Assembly (NCBI GenBank): GCA_963204975.1
Contig: CAUJJC010000042.1
Span: 1-39,222, forward strand
Source: Verrucomicrobiota bacterium
GTDB lineage: Bacteria > Verrucomicrobiota > Verrucomicrobiia > Verrucomicrobiales > Verrucomicrobiaceae
Direction: 5' to 3'
Length of the DNA: 39,222 bases
Shown: piece after piece, positions 24,535-33,609 of the stretch
Numbering within the stretch: the first letter of the stretch is position 1
How the letters are laid out: each line of letters starts with the position of its first letter
Made by a program: the position numbers and the translations under genes
The notes under the pieces: generated by a model
What the model was told of the DNA's origin: nothing
Database searches by the model: none
The model's input: only the letters and a program-made list of their open reading frames with translations

Positions 24535-25455
24535 TCAATGCGTCATCGCGTAGTAAATGATGTTGATCGCGAGCGGGTAGGCATACTTCTCGGAGAACTC
24601 GCGGAAATACCAGGGATCAGCGGCTTCTTCCTCCCAGCCATCGCCATTGTCCGTGTTCCAGCAGATGATCATGCACATGCGCTTTTGGTCATCATACACG
24701 GCGCGGTAGTGCACGGTTTCGGAGCCGGGCTTGAACCATTCGTGGTAGCGAGTGTCGCCCATGTGGTAAGCGCGAACGGCCACACCTTTGCCAGGGACCA
24801 TGGGCTTTTCTTTGAGGTCGAAGACGCTGTGGAAGATGTCGTGATCCATCTCCAGCTCCACGAAGTCGCGGTCCGGCCAGATCATCTTGAAGGCCCGGTA
24901 AAAGCCATCCCACTCGTCCGTGCCCCAGAAGTCATCGACCATGACGAAGCCGCCGTTGAGCATGTAGTCGCGCAGGGCTTGGGCTTGAGGCTCGGTGAGA
25001 TCGATCTGTCCCACCTCATCCATGTAGAGGAAGGGGTAATGGCGCATCTGCTCGGGCTCGATGTCCACGATGGCGCTGTTCGGGTTCACTCGCAGCGAGG
25101 TCATCTGCTGGAGTCGGAAGGAGAGATTCATCTCGGCTCCAGGGTAGTCCACATGCCAGCCGCCACCGCGCCTACGACGGCCAAAGCCTCCATCGCCATA
25201 CGACGGGTAACGAATGCGCACGAAGGTGAAATCATCGTTCGGAGCCTCGGTGCTCACGGACCAGTTCGCGAAGCCCGAGAAATCACCGCGGTCGTAGTCG
25301 CGTGGGTTCTCCGGGTAGTAATCGTTTTGGTGATCAATGCCAAAGCTCTTGGGCCGCACCGTGAGATCTGGCGAGGTATCGTCAGCACCGATGACGATGC
25401 TGGACACGAGCAGGGCAGTGAGGAGTCGGCGGCTGGAGTTCACACGGATGACCAT
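24535..25455 (-). CDS. DUF4159 domain protein, exported (306 aa)
   Basis: The N-terminus (MVIRVNSSRRLLTALLVSS, then IVIGADD) is a signal peptide with likely cleavage before ADD. The mature protein has the DUF4159 pattern: FTFVRIRYPSYGDGGFG, LRDYMLNGGFVMVDDFWGTD, FHSVFDLKEKP and YPLAINIIYYAMTH. A Gly/Arg-rich patch (GGFGRRRRGGGW) follows the first strand. DUF4159 proteins are commonly encoded beside MoxR, DUF58 and von Willebrand factor proteins in Planctomycetota and Verrucomicrobiota; the biochemical function is unknown. The longer frame from 25605 overlaps the KH gene and was rejected. Confidence 0.85.
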   Translation of the reverse strand: MVIRVNSSRRLLTALLVSSIVIGADDTSPDLTVRPKSFGIDHQNDYYPENPRDYDRGDFSGFANWSVSTEAPNDDFTFVRIRYPSYGDGGFGRRRRGGGWHVDYPGAEMNLSFRLQQMTSLRVNPNSAIVDIEPEQMRHYPFLYMDEVGQIDLTEPQAQALRDYMLNGGFVMVDDFWGTDEWDGFYRAFKMIWPDRDFVELEMDHDIFHSVFDLKEKPMVPGKGVAVRAYHMGDTRYHEWFKPGSETVHYRAVYDDQKRMCMIICWNTDNGDGWEEEAADPWYFREFSEKYAYPLAINIIYYAMTH

Positions 25456-25528
25456 GCGTGAACGTGGGGGCGGGAGCAGTAATTGCGCCCATGTGCCGAC
25501 GAACCTCTTCCTTCGCAGGTGAAAAACG

Positions 25529-25864
25529 TCATTCAGCAGCGGGTGGCTCCGCCTGGGCACCCGACTCGCGTGCCGCAGCGGCTTCCGCTTCAGCCTCTGC
25601 ATCATCTTCTTTCGCCGTGCCGACCTTCAGCGACACCTTGATGCCATGCTTCGCGGCAGCCACGTTGAGCAGCGAACGAATGGCGCTGATGGTGTGGCCA
25701 TGCTTGCCGATCACTCGTTTCACATCCTCCTGAGCCAGTTGGATGCGAAAGGTGGTGGCACCCGCTGCATTGTGACCAATGGCGATGGACGCCTGCTGAG
25801 GGTAGTCGATCAGGTTGGCGACCGCGTAAGAAAGGAATTCGCGAAGGGCTTCGGGGGCGTCCAT
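25529..25864 (-). CDS. khpA: KH-domain RNA-binding protein, KhpA/YlqC-like (111 aa)
   Basis: The single KH domain has the GxxG loop as IGKHGHTISAIRSLL (residues about 52-66), preceded by the typical start LREFLSYAVANLIDYPQQ. The tail from about residue 85 is acidic and Ala/Glu-rich (EDDAEAEAEAAAARESGAQ), beyond the usual 75-80-residue length. KhpA binds many RNAs and affects cell division and translation in other bacteria. It follows rpsP, its usual neighbour, but a terminator-like hairpin lies between them. The gene precedes the DUF4159 gene by 73 bp on the same strand. Confidence 0.9.
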   Translation of the reverse strand: MDAPEALREFLSYAVANLIDYPQQASIAIGHNAAGATTFRIQLAQEDVKRVIGKHGHTISAIRSLLNVAAAKHGIKVSLKVGTAKEDDAEAEAEAAAARESGAQAEPPAAE

Positions 25865-25890
25865 GGCTCAGAGGGAATGATTCGACGGGG

Positions 25891-25935
25891 ACAAAAACAA
25901 AAAGTCCGGGGTCATGCAAGCGACCACCGGACTTT
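25891..25935 (-). terminator. Rho-independent terminator after rpsP
   Basis: On the minus strand, AAAGTCCGG (from 25935) and CCGGACTTT (ending at 25901) form a 9-bp stem extended by GGTC/GACC with one bulged base around an 8-nt loop. It is followed immediately by TTTTTGTTTTTG. It begins about 29 bp past the rpsP stop and ends about 27 bp before the KH start, so it should terminate or attenuate read-through into khpA. Confidence 0.85.
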
Positions 25936-25963
25936 CTGAAAAAAGGAAATCAAGCTCTACAGC

Positions 25964-26224
25964 TTACTTGGCGGCGGCAGCTGCCTTGCGGACGCGCTTG
26001 ATGATCGAAGCGACGGTCTCGGAAGGCTGAGCGCCCTTGGAAATCCAGGCATCCACACCAGCGAGGTTCAGAGTCTCACGATCAGAATCGTTCTTGGCCA
26101 GAGGATTGTAAGTGCCAAGGTTCTCCAGGTAGGCTCCCTGACGGGCTTTGCGGTGGTCGATGGCCACGATGCGGTAGAACGGACGATTTTTTGTGCCTTC
26201 ACGGCGGAGACGAATGGCGACCAT
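25964..26224 (-). CDS. rpsP: 30S ribosomal protein S16 (86 aa)
   Basis: MVAIRLRREGTKNRPFYRIV is the canonical S16 start, followed by AIDHRKARQGAYLENLGTYNP and a region WISKGAQPSETVASIIKR. Length is typical. The start at 26224 is fixed by the family; the frame extends upstream to 26284 only by chance. The C-terminus is a short Lys/Ala tail. In many bacteria rpsP is followed by khpA, rimM and trmD; here only khpA follows, after a terminator. Confidence 0.96.
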   Translation of the reverse strand: MVAIRLRREGTKNRPFYRIVAIDHRKARQGAYLENLGTYNPLAKNDSDRETLNLAGVDAWISKGAQPSETVASIIKRVRKAAAAAK

Positions 26225-26377
26225 GTGTAAGTGGAGACGGGTGTTAAGGGGCGGGGATAGTGCTTGGTCGTGTGAATAAATCAAGCGGGTTTTCGGGAAG
26301 ATTGTCAGGATCGGAAGTCTGCTGGCAGTTGGGTTCTTCCCACTCCTACCACTCGGGCAAAGCTAGCGGTCTCACAT

Positions 26378-27640
26378 TCACAGAGCTTTCACGACTTTCA
26401 TCGAGCCTGCGAAGCACTCATGCACATAGGTCATGGCCTTCTTCACCTTCGCTTGGGCGGCGGGATAGTCGGCGTCGATGGCGAAGAGTGTCTCCGCCAT
26501 TTTCTCGACAGGTGTTTCATCCATCTCCAGCAGCCACTCGGGCAGGCCGATGTCTTTGAACATCCAGCACTTCGGCGAGTGAAATTCGGAGTAGGTGTGG
26601 ATGATCGGTGTGCCGTTGGCGAGCGCAATGATGGGCGAGTGCGGCTCGTGGCAGACGATGGTGTGCGCTCGCGCGAAAATGGAGGCGGCTTCGTCGGCGT
26701 TCCAGAATTCATCAAGGTTCACGACATGCTTCTGAATCTCTGGCGGTAGCGGATCGTGAATGAGGCGTTTGTTGTGCCCCATCTCCTTCTTCACCTCAGG
26801 GGCAATGAGCACCTTGAGGCCGGTCTTTTTCACCCAAAGCGTGACTAGCTCGCGATACTTCGCGGCGCGGCGCTCATCGTCAGCGATCTGCGCGGGCGTG
26901 GGGTGCAGCGGATTGAGCTTCGGCGTGCGCGTGTCATCCACGCCAGGGAGTTTAGCGGTGTTGGTGCGGAGCTGCAGAGTAATGAACTTCCGATCTTCCA
27001 AGCCGAGTTTCTTCATCGTGGCGAGTCCGCGCTCGTCATCGCGAACGTCGATACCGAAGCAGCCGTCGGGGCCAAATTGCAGCGTGGCGGTCTTGATGCC
27101 CGCGCCCTGGAGAATGGCCAGCGTCTTGGTCTCTCGTGTGTAGATGAAGGACGCACCATTCAGCAGCGCGATGCGCTCATCCGCGCCCTTGCCCTCGACC
27201 ATGCTGGGGAAATACGACTGGCCAAAGAGACCGTAGGCCTTGCCGTTTTTTTGGCAGAACTGCATGAAGGTGAGGTCCTGCCCCATGCCGGAATTGCGGA
27301 TGAAAAGATCGCAGCCTTTGATCGCCTCCTGGAGTTGGATGTCCTTCGCGCCTTTGCCATCGAGCTTGCCTTGCAGGATCTCGACCTTCGGAAAGCGGCG
27401 CTTCAGCATGGCAGTGACGCGTTCATCCAGCTTCATCGCCCAAAGCACAATCTTCACCTCCGGCAGATGCTCCTCGATCACGCGCAGCGTGCCCGGCGTG
27501 TGGCCGATGTCGCCGATGTTCACGGTGTCCCAAGCGGATTGCAGGAGGATAGTCTTCGGCTTGCCATCAGCGGCAAAAGTGGAACCGCCGAGCGCGGCGG
27601 TGATGGAGGCAATGAAGTGACGGCGTGAGGGATGATTCAT
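26378..27640 (-). CDS. Polysaccharide pyruvyl transferase-like protein with Tat signal (420 aa)
   Basis: The N-terminus (MNHPSRRHFIASITAALGGS) has the twin-arginine pattern S-R-R-x-F followed by a moderately hydrophobic stretch and an FAAD cleavage region. The body resembles the polysaccharide pyruvyl transferase family (PF04230): WDTVNIGDIGHTPGTLRVI near the start, DLFIRNSGMGQDL, and a C-terminal nucleotide-sugar-fold motif IVCHEPHSPIIALANGTPII. Start 27640 places the Tat motif at the usual distance; ATG 27652 is also possible. Known members use cytosolic PEP, so export would be unusual and the true reaction may differ. The gene stands alone, 153 bp upstream of rpsP. Confidence 0.78.
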   Translation of the reverse strand: MNHPSRRHFIASITAALGGSTFAADGKPKTILLQSAWDTVNIGDIGHTPGTLRVIEEHLPEVKIVLWAMKLDERVTAMLKRRFPKVEILQGKLDGKGAKDIQLQEAIKGCDLFIRNSGMGQDLTFMQFCQKNGKAYGLFGQSYFPSMVEGKGADERIALLNGASFIYTRETKTLAILQGAGIKTATLQFGPDGCFGIDVRDDERGLATMKKLGLEDRKFITLQLRTNTAKLPGVDDTRTPKLNPLHPTPAQIADDERRAAKYRELVTLWVKKTGLKVLIAPEVKKEMGHNKRLIHDPLPPEIQKHVVNLDEFWNADEAASIFARAHTIVCHEPHSPIIALANGTPIIHTYSEFHSPKCWMFKDIGLPEWLLEMDETPVEKMAETLFAIDADYPAAQAKVKKAMTYVHECFAGSMKVVKAL

Positions 27641-27878
27641 GAAGAGGGGCATGATACGATGCTCAGGGATCACAGGGCAATGGCGGATCGCAGGGGGCAC
27701 CAATTGTCCAGGCCCTTGGTGGATGGCGCGACCACGCTGGGCTCCAACCCATCGGCGATGCAGGCAAGCGGGCTTTGATGGGCTGAAACTGCGCGTCATC
27801 CCGCGTGGCAACGATGGATGTCACAGTTTCAGCTTTTGTCTTGCTTTGGCAGGGTATTTCGAGGGACACTCGGAAATC

Positions 27879-28178
27879 ATGGCCACCGCACCTGACACGC
27901 GTTTGAAAATGTTCGAGTTCCACGATGGGACTGTCTCTGGTGAAACGACTCCCGAGGATGCCGAGAATTTCGCGCGGGACTTTCAAGGCTTGCGTCACTT
28001 CGCGCAGAAGATGGGCAACGCGCTCGACCTCGGCGATGTGTGGATGGGAGGCTATCGGGAGGCAGACTTCACGCATTTGTGGTCTTGCTCCCTGGATGGC
28101 AAATCGGGGCAGGGGGCGATGATCGCGCGCCACGCCCCTTTGTTTGAACTGCTGCAGAATGTCTCGGATGACGCCTGA
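27879..28178 (+). CDS. Small hypothetical protein (99 aa), first of a pair
   Basis: The protein begins MATAPDTRLKMFEFHDGTVS, followed by a long amphipathic helix (EDAENFARDFQGLRHFAQKM) and strands (FTHLWSCSLDGKSGQGAMI), ending with FELLQNVSDDA. The strand-helix-strand order is compatible with a compact alpha/beta regulatory domain. There is no signal peptide. It ends 14 bp before the next small gene and is probably cotranscribed with it. The start at 27879 gives a compact protein; an upstream in-frame ATG at 27639 would run through the divergent promoter region and was rejected. The family was not recognised. Confidence 0.6.
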   Translation: MATAPDTRLKMFEFHDGTVSGETTPEDAENFARDFQGLRHFAQKMGNALDLGDVWMGGYREADFTHLWSCSLDGKSGQGAMIARHAPLFELLQNVSDDA

Positions 28179-28192
28179 AACTCTTCCTGCTT

Positions 28193-28648
28193 ATGGCCGC
28201 TAAAATCGTTCCTTCCCTTCGCTCTGCTTTGGAGCGCCTGAAACACGCGGGCTCGATCAACGGGCTGTGTCTGGCCTGGCGCAGGCAGATCTTGATCAAC
28301 CTCTTTCCCTATCAGGACTTCCGGGTGGAGCAGGCTATCCATGCGGTGCAGGAGGCGCGCGAGCATTACGCAGGCGGAGGACATGACGTGAAGCAACTGT
28401 GGTTCGGCTTCGATGGTGTGCAGATGCTGGTGTGCTTCCACGGTGAGTGTGCACTGCTGGTGCTGCACTGCCGAGCGGTGGAGGTGGATTTCATTGCCCG
28501 TGCGGGAGCCGCGTTTTTGGAAGATGCGCAACTGCTGGTGGATGCTGCGTTGAATCCGGGGGCTGCCGACGTGAATGATGTGGACACAACGCGGCTGGAT
28601 GTTGGTGATGAGGACTTTGGGTCGCAGGTCACTCGCCTCGTTCGTTGA
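28193..28648 (+). CDS. Small hypothetical protein, possibly Roadblock/LC7-like fold (151 aa)
   Basis: The predicted order is helix (VPSLRSALERLKHAGSINGL), strands, a long helix (VEQAIHAVQEAREHYAGG), then three strands (DVKQLWFGFDGVQMLVCFHG, then ALLVLHCRAVEVDFI) and a last helix (RAGAAFLEDAQLLVDAAL), with an acidic tail. This resembles the Roadblock/LC7 (MglB-like) layout, whose members bind small GTPases as dimers. The resemblance is by predicted structure only. The gene lies 14 bp after its small partner and 81 bp before the methyltransferase, on the same strand. Confidence 0.6.
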   Translation: MAAKIVPSLRSALERLKHAGSINGLCLAWRRQILINLFPYQDFRVEQAIHAVQEAREHYAGGGHDVKQLWFGFDGVQMLVCFHGECALLVLHCRAVEVDFIARAGAAFLEDAQLLVDAALNPGAADVNDVDTTRLDVGDEDFGSQVTRLVR

Positions 28649-28729
28649 CTTTCCTGTCACAAGATTCGGTGGCAAAAGCAGGCTGACTGGGCAAAAAGGG
28701 CGGCGCACAAAAAACGTCTCTCACACCCG

Positions 28730-29305
28730 ATGACACCCGACATTGCCCACGACATGGTGAAACTGGAAGCGCTCCTGCGTGGCCATGTAGCCCCGCATCT
28801 GCGTGCCAAGGCGGAGGCGCGAATCCTGGATCTTGCCTGCGGACGCTGCGATGAAGCTGAGACGCTGATCAAGGTGGTGAAGGACGAGATGGATGCAGAC
28901 CAAGTCAAACTCGTGGGCGCTGACATCCGCATCCGCGAGGTCCGGCAGGCGCGCGAACGCACGGCGAATCTCGATACCGAATTCCTCATCGAAGACGCGA
29001 CGAAGCTCGGCGCACACAAGGAGATGAAGGACTTCGACATGGTCTTCCTGCGCCATCAGAACTACTGGCACGGCCCCGAGCTGTGGAAAAAGATCTTCGA
29101 CACCGGCCTCGCCAAAATGAATGACGACGGACTGATGGTGATCACGAGCTACTTCGATCGCGAACATCAGCTCGCGCTCGACGCCTTGCAGAAACTTGGT
29201 GCGGAGGTGGTGCTGTCGAAGCGCAACGATGCTTCGCGAGATGTGGGCGATGCACCGGGCAAGAGCGTGGATCGCTGGCTCGCTGTGCTGAAGAAGCCGA
29301 AGTGA
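28730..29305 (+). CDS. Class I SAM-dependent methyltransferase-like protein (191 aa)
   Basis: Motif I for S-adenosylmethionine binding is RILDLACGRCDEAETL at residues 31-46. It is followed by KLVGADIRIREVRQAR (acidic residue at the end of strand two, D65), FLIEDATKLG and the motif IV region FDMVFLRHQNYW. The short C-terminus (LGAEVVLSKRND) looks like the usual final strands. The substrate is unknown. It converges with the membrane protein gene, with 13 bp between stops. Confidence 0.8.
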   Translation: MTPDIAHDMVKLEALLRGHVAPHLRAKAEARILDLACGRCDEAETLIKVVKDEMDADQVKLVGADIRIREVRQARERTANLDTEFLIEDATKLGAHKEMKDFDMVFLRHQNYWHGPELWKKIFDTGLAKMNDDGLMVITSYFDREHQLALDALQKLGAEVVLSKRNDASRDVGDAPGKSVDRWLAVLKKPK

Positions 29306-29318
29306 CCGAGGGGCCTCG

Positions 29319-30059
29319 TCAGAGCCGGTCTGCGAGATCGTTCAACTGCTTGAGCAAAGCCTGGGCTGCGGGCAGCAGGTCGCCTTTCAATTCAGGCCGG
29401 AGGATCACGGTCCCTCGTTGTTGCAGATGCAACGGGCCCGTGATTTCGGCATCGGTGGCGCTCGCTGCATTGCCGAGCAGAACGACGTGGGTGAAGCGAT
29501 CCTGCGGCGAGACGGCGAAGGTCTGGTAGTGCTTCAGGGCGCTCACATTTTGCAGTGCAGTGAATCGGATCGAGCGAATCAGTGGCGATCCTGTCATCGA
29601 GTGGGCAGAACCCAAAATGCACGCCGTTGCGCGAGGGGCTTCAGTGCCGAGGAAGTCAGTGAGGACGAGCACCACATCATTAGGACGCTTGGTGCCTGTC
29701 AGTTCGACATCGAGTGCGAGTGTCGCGCCATGCGGGTTGGCTGGATCTGCGAGCTTACGCACTTCGTAGCCCATGTTCTCGGGGCCCAGCGTGGACTCGA
29801 TGAAGGCGGCCAAAGACTTGCTGCGCTCGGGTTCGGTCTTGTTCGCTGTCTCGGTAACGATGGACTCGTAGTGCTTCAAGTCCGCCTCATTGAGGTCCTT
29901 CCGCAGACCCGATGCATACTTGATGCTTCGTTGCAGCACCTTCTCCTGCTTGTTGAAATAGAAGACAAACGACAAAGCACCGAGCAGGATCGTGCCGAAC
30001 GGCAGGACGATCAGCGCGGTGCGGATCACGCGTCCGACGTTGGGAGGGGAATCGTTCAT
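29319..30059 (-). CDS. Membrane-anchored protein resembling an inactive M28 peptidase (246 aa)
   Basis: One N-terminal membrane helix (TALIVLPFGTILLGALSFVF, residues 14-33) is followed by a coiled region and a soluble domain. The stretch LALDVELTGTKRPNDVVLVL then SIRFTALQNV recalls the strand order of M28 aminopeptidases (N-L-E-A-x-x-x-G-x-x-x-P-[DE]-x-V-V-V then H-x-D-S and [IV]-x-F-x-x-x-x), but the expected metal ligands H-x-D and D-D-x-S-G are replaced (LTDFLG, and no DD pair). It lies 2 bp after lpxB and is probably cotranscribed. Function is unknown; a structural or regulatory envelope role is one possibility. Confidence 0.65.
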   Translation of the reverse strand: MNDSPPNVGRVIRTALIVLPFGTILLGALSFVFYFNKQEKVLQRSIKYASGLRKDLNEADLKHYESIVTETANKTEPERSKSLAAFIESTLGPENMGYEVRKLADPANPHGATLALDVELTGTKRPNDVVLVLTDFLGTEAPRATACILGSAHSMTGSPLIRSIRFTALQNVSALKHYQTFAVSPQDRFTHVVLLGNAASATDAEITGPLHLQQRGTVILRPELKGDLLPAAQALLKQLNDLADRL

Positions 30060-30061
30060 GG

Positions 30062-31179
30062 TCAGGCTAGGGCATTGAGCACGAGATGTGCAGCTCGTTC
30101 ATACGCGCCGCCTTCGCCCAGGGTGGCAACGATAGAGGCCAGATCGCGCTCGAGATTTGCTCGTTTGTCGGTGGAGAGCAGGAGGTCGCTCAAGGCGTTC
30201 GCGATGTGCTTCGGACTACAGCGATGCTGAATCAGTTCGCTCACGACCTCGCGCCCGGCCAGCACGTTGATGATGCCGATGAACTTGATGCGGACGAGCA
30301 CCTTGGCTGCGATGTAGGTGGGCCAGGCAACCTTGTAGATCAGAGCATACGGCAGGCCGAAGCATGCGGCTTCCAGCGTGGCGGTGCCGGACGCAACGGC
30401 TCCGACTTGAGCGCGCTGCATCAGGTCATAGACGGTGCCGGTTTCGATCCAGCGTTTGGCCTCGGGCATGCCAGCGGCGTCGGCCATCGCTCGCATCTCG
30501 GCAGCCAAGGCTTCATTGGCAGCGCTGACGGCGAAGCGGACATTGGGCACTCGCTTCTCGATCTCCTTCGCAGCCTTCATCATGACCGGAAACAAGCTCT
30601 TCACCTCGTTCACCCGGCTGCCTGGAAACCATCCGACTAGGCCCAGCTCGCGCTGCCATCCACGGCGTAGAGTCTTCACGCGATCAACCATGGGATGCCC
30701 TGGGAACTCGGTGCGAAGTCCGCTTTTCTCATAGAGCGGCTTCTCGAAGGGAAAGATGCAGATCATAAGATCCAGCGTGCGCGCCATCTCCTTGATCCGG
30801 CCTTTCTTCCAGGCCCACACTTGCGGGCTGATGTAATAGAGGATCTTCGTGTCGATCTTCTGATCGCGAATCTGCTTGGCCAGCCTGAGGTTGAATCCTG
30901 GGTAATCGACAAGGATGACCGCATCCGGCTTCTCCACCGCGACCGCTTCCAGGCAGGCCTCCAGGCGTTGCTTGAAGTAGCCGTAGCGTTTGAGCACCTC
31001 GCTGAGACCAACGACTGCCGCCGTGGCTACCCAGTCCTCGATGCCAGATGAAAGCTGGCGCATCGCTGGGCCTCCGAGGCCGAGGAACTTCGTGTCGGGA
31101 GCGAGCTTGAGCATCTCGGTCATCAACCCGGCGGCGTGAGTGTCACCGCTGAGTTCGCCGGAGATGATGACGATGCGCT

Positions 31180-31183
<4 letters not shown>
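30062..31183 (-). CDS. lpxB: Lipid-A-disaccharide synthase (373 aa)
   Basis: LpxB joins UDP-diacylglucosamine to lipid X at the inner face of the inner membrane. The family start is IVIISGELSGDTHAAGLM; further conserved blocks are VDYPGFNLRLAKQIR, YYISPQVWAWKKGRIKEM, FPGHPMVD and GWFPGSRVNEVKSLFPVM, then VASGTATLEAACFGLPYALIY. Length is normal (GT19). Its start overlaps the upstream oxidoreductase stop by 4 bp, implying translational coupling. It shows that this organism makes lipid A and has an LPS-type outer membrane. Confidence 0.95.
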
Positions 31184-32130
<947 letters not shown>

Positions 32131-32181
32131 GTTTGGCCATGCTGGCGACAGGGGCGGGTGTGTCAAACCTGAACGCAAGTC

Positions 32182-33591
32182 TCAGCGCTTCCACCCACCA
32201 CCCAGCGACTTCGCCAAGAGCACAGTCGAGATGTTACGTTGGCCGTCGAGTTGCGAGAGCGTCAGACGTGTGACTAACACAGTGCGGTCGGCTTCGACGA
32301 CCTCGAAGTAGCTCGCGAGTCCCTTGTCGTAGCGCACGCGGGCGAGGCGTGAGGTTTCATCGGCAGCCTTCAGCGCGGCTTCGATGGCGCTGCGTTGCTG
32401 AGCGATGGATTGCAGGTCGAGCAGCGAGTCCTCGACTTCGCGCAGCGCGACGAGCAGCGTCTGCTTGTATTTCGCTAGCGCTTCATCGTAGCGGCTCTTC
32501 GAGGCGCGCAGGTTGGCCTTCAGCTTGCCGCCGGTCAGCACGGGCACGGTGACGCTGGGGCCGATGCTCAGCACGCGGTTCTCCCAGTTGAGGAAGTCGG
32601 TGCCCTTCACGCTCTCGAGTCCGGCGCTGCCAGTGAGTTTGAAGGCGGGGAAGAACGAAGCCTCCGCCACACCGATGTCAGCGCTTGCGGCTTGCAGTTC
32701 AGCTTCCGCAGCACGCACGTCGGGGCGCGATTGCAGCAGGCTCGATGGCATCGTGGTTGCCAAAGAAGGCGGTGCTCCGAGCGTGCCTTCGGGTGCCACG
32801 CTGAAGCTCGAAGGCGACTGACCACACAACACTGCGAGCGCGTGCTCCGTGCTGCCGCGCTGGCGTTCCATAGCCGCGAGATCGGCGCGCGCGAGTTCAT
32901 GCTCAGCACGCGCGCGGGTGACATCCATCTCGTTCGCCATGCCGCCATCGAAGCGCGACTTCTGCAGCTTCAGTGCTTCCTCGCGCAACGCGATCGTGTC
33001 CTTCAGCACCTGCACCTGCGAGTCGAGCGATCGCAGCAAGAAGTAGTTCCGCGCCACCTCGGCAGCCACGATGAGATGCTGTGCGAGCAAGCCTTCCTCA
33101 GCCGCGCGAGCGCTGGCGCTGGCGGATTCGACACTGCGCTTCACACGACCCCAGAGATCGAGTTCGTAGCTCATGTCGAGCGACGACTTGTAGTTATCGC
33201 GACGCAGCATGTCCGCCACGCTGCCGAACTGCGGCGGCAAGTTGGCACCGAAGCCAGCTTCCGACAGACGCTGCGTGCCCACGTTGCTGGTGCTGCCAAG
33301 TTGCGGGAACCACTCAGAGCGCTTCACGCCGATGAGCGCGCGGGCTGTCTCCACGCGAGCCCTGGCACCGGCGAGATCTTGATTGGACGACAAGGCCTTG
33401 CTCACCAACCCATTGAGCGTGCTGGAGCCAAAGACCTTCCACCACTGATCTGGCAGCGGCTGTTTCTTGGTGTCGGCCTTGCTCTGATGCTTCCACTTGC
33501 TGGAGAACAACGAACTCAATGCGGGGCGCTCGTAGTTCGGACCTTTGACACAAGCGGGCAGCACGAGGCTGAGAAGAAGGAGACGTTTCAT
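32182..33591 (-). CDS. Outer-membrane efflux lipoprotein, TolC/NodT family (469 aa)
   Basis: MKRLLLLSLVLPACVKGPNY gives a lipoprotein signal peptide with lipobox L-P-A-C and acylated Cys14, followed by the NodT-type G-P-[DN]-Y start. The two OEP repeats with long coiled helices are visible (MSYELDLWGRVKRSVESA, LLQSRPDVRAAEAELQAASA, IGPSVTVPVLTGGKLKANL, ALREVEDSLLDLQSIA). It forms a trimeric outer-membrane channel and periplasmic tunnel. A GTG at 33603 would add four residues; the ATG at 33591 gives a standard signal. It is the last gene of the exporter set. The ORF continues on the same strand into the oxidoreductase 51 bp later. Confidence 0.92.
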   Translation of the reverse strand: MKRLLLLSLVLPACVKGPNYERPALSSLFSSKWKHQSKADTKKQPLPDQWWKVFGSSTLNGLVSKALSSNQDLAGARARVETARALIGVKRSEWFPQLGSTSNVGTQRLSEAGFGANLPPQFGSVADMLRRDNYKSSLDMSYELDLWGRVKRSVESASASARAAEEGLLAQHLIVAAEVARNYFLLRSLDSQVQVLKDTIALREEALKLQKSRFDGGMANEMDVTRARAEHELARADLAAMERQRGSTEHALAVLCGQSPSSFSVAPEGTLGAPPSLATTMPSSLLQSRPDVRAAEAELQAASADIGVAEASFFPAFKLTGSAGLESVKGTDFLNWENRVLSIGPSVTVPVLTGGKLKANLRASKSRYDEALAKYKQTLLVALREVEDSLLDLQSIAQQRSAIEAALKAADETSRLARVRYDKGLASYFEVVEADRTVLVTRLTLSQLDGQRNISTVLLAKSLGGGWKR

Positions 33592-33609
33592 GGGCTGGTT
33601 CACAGATGG

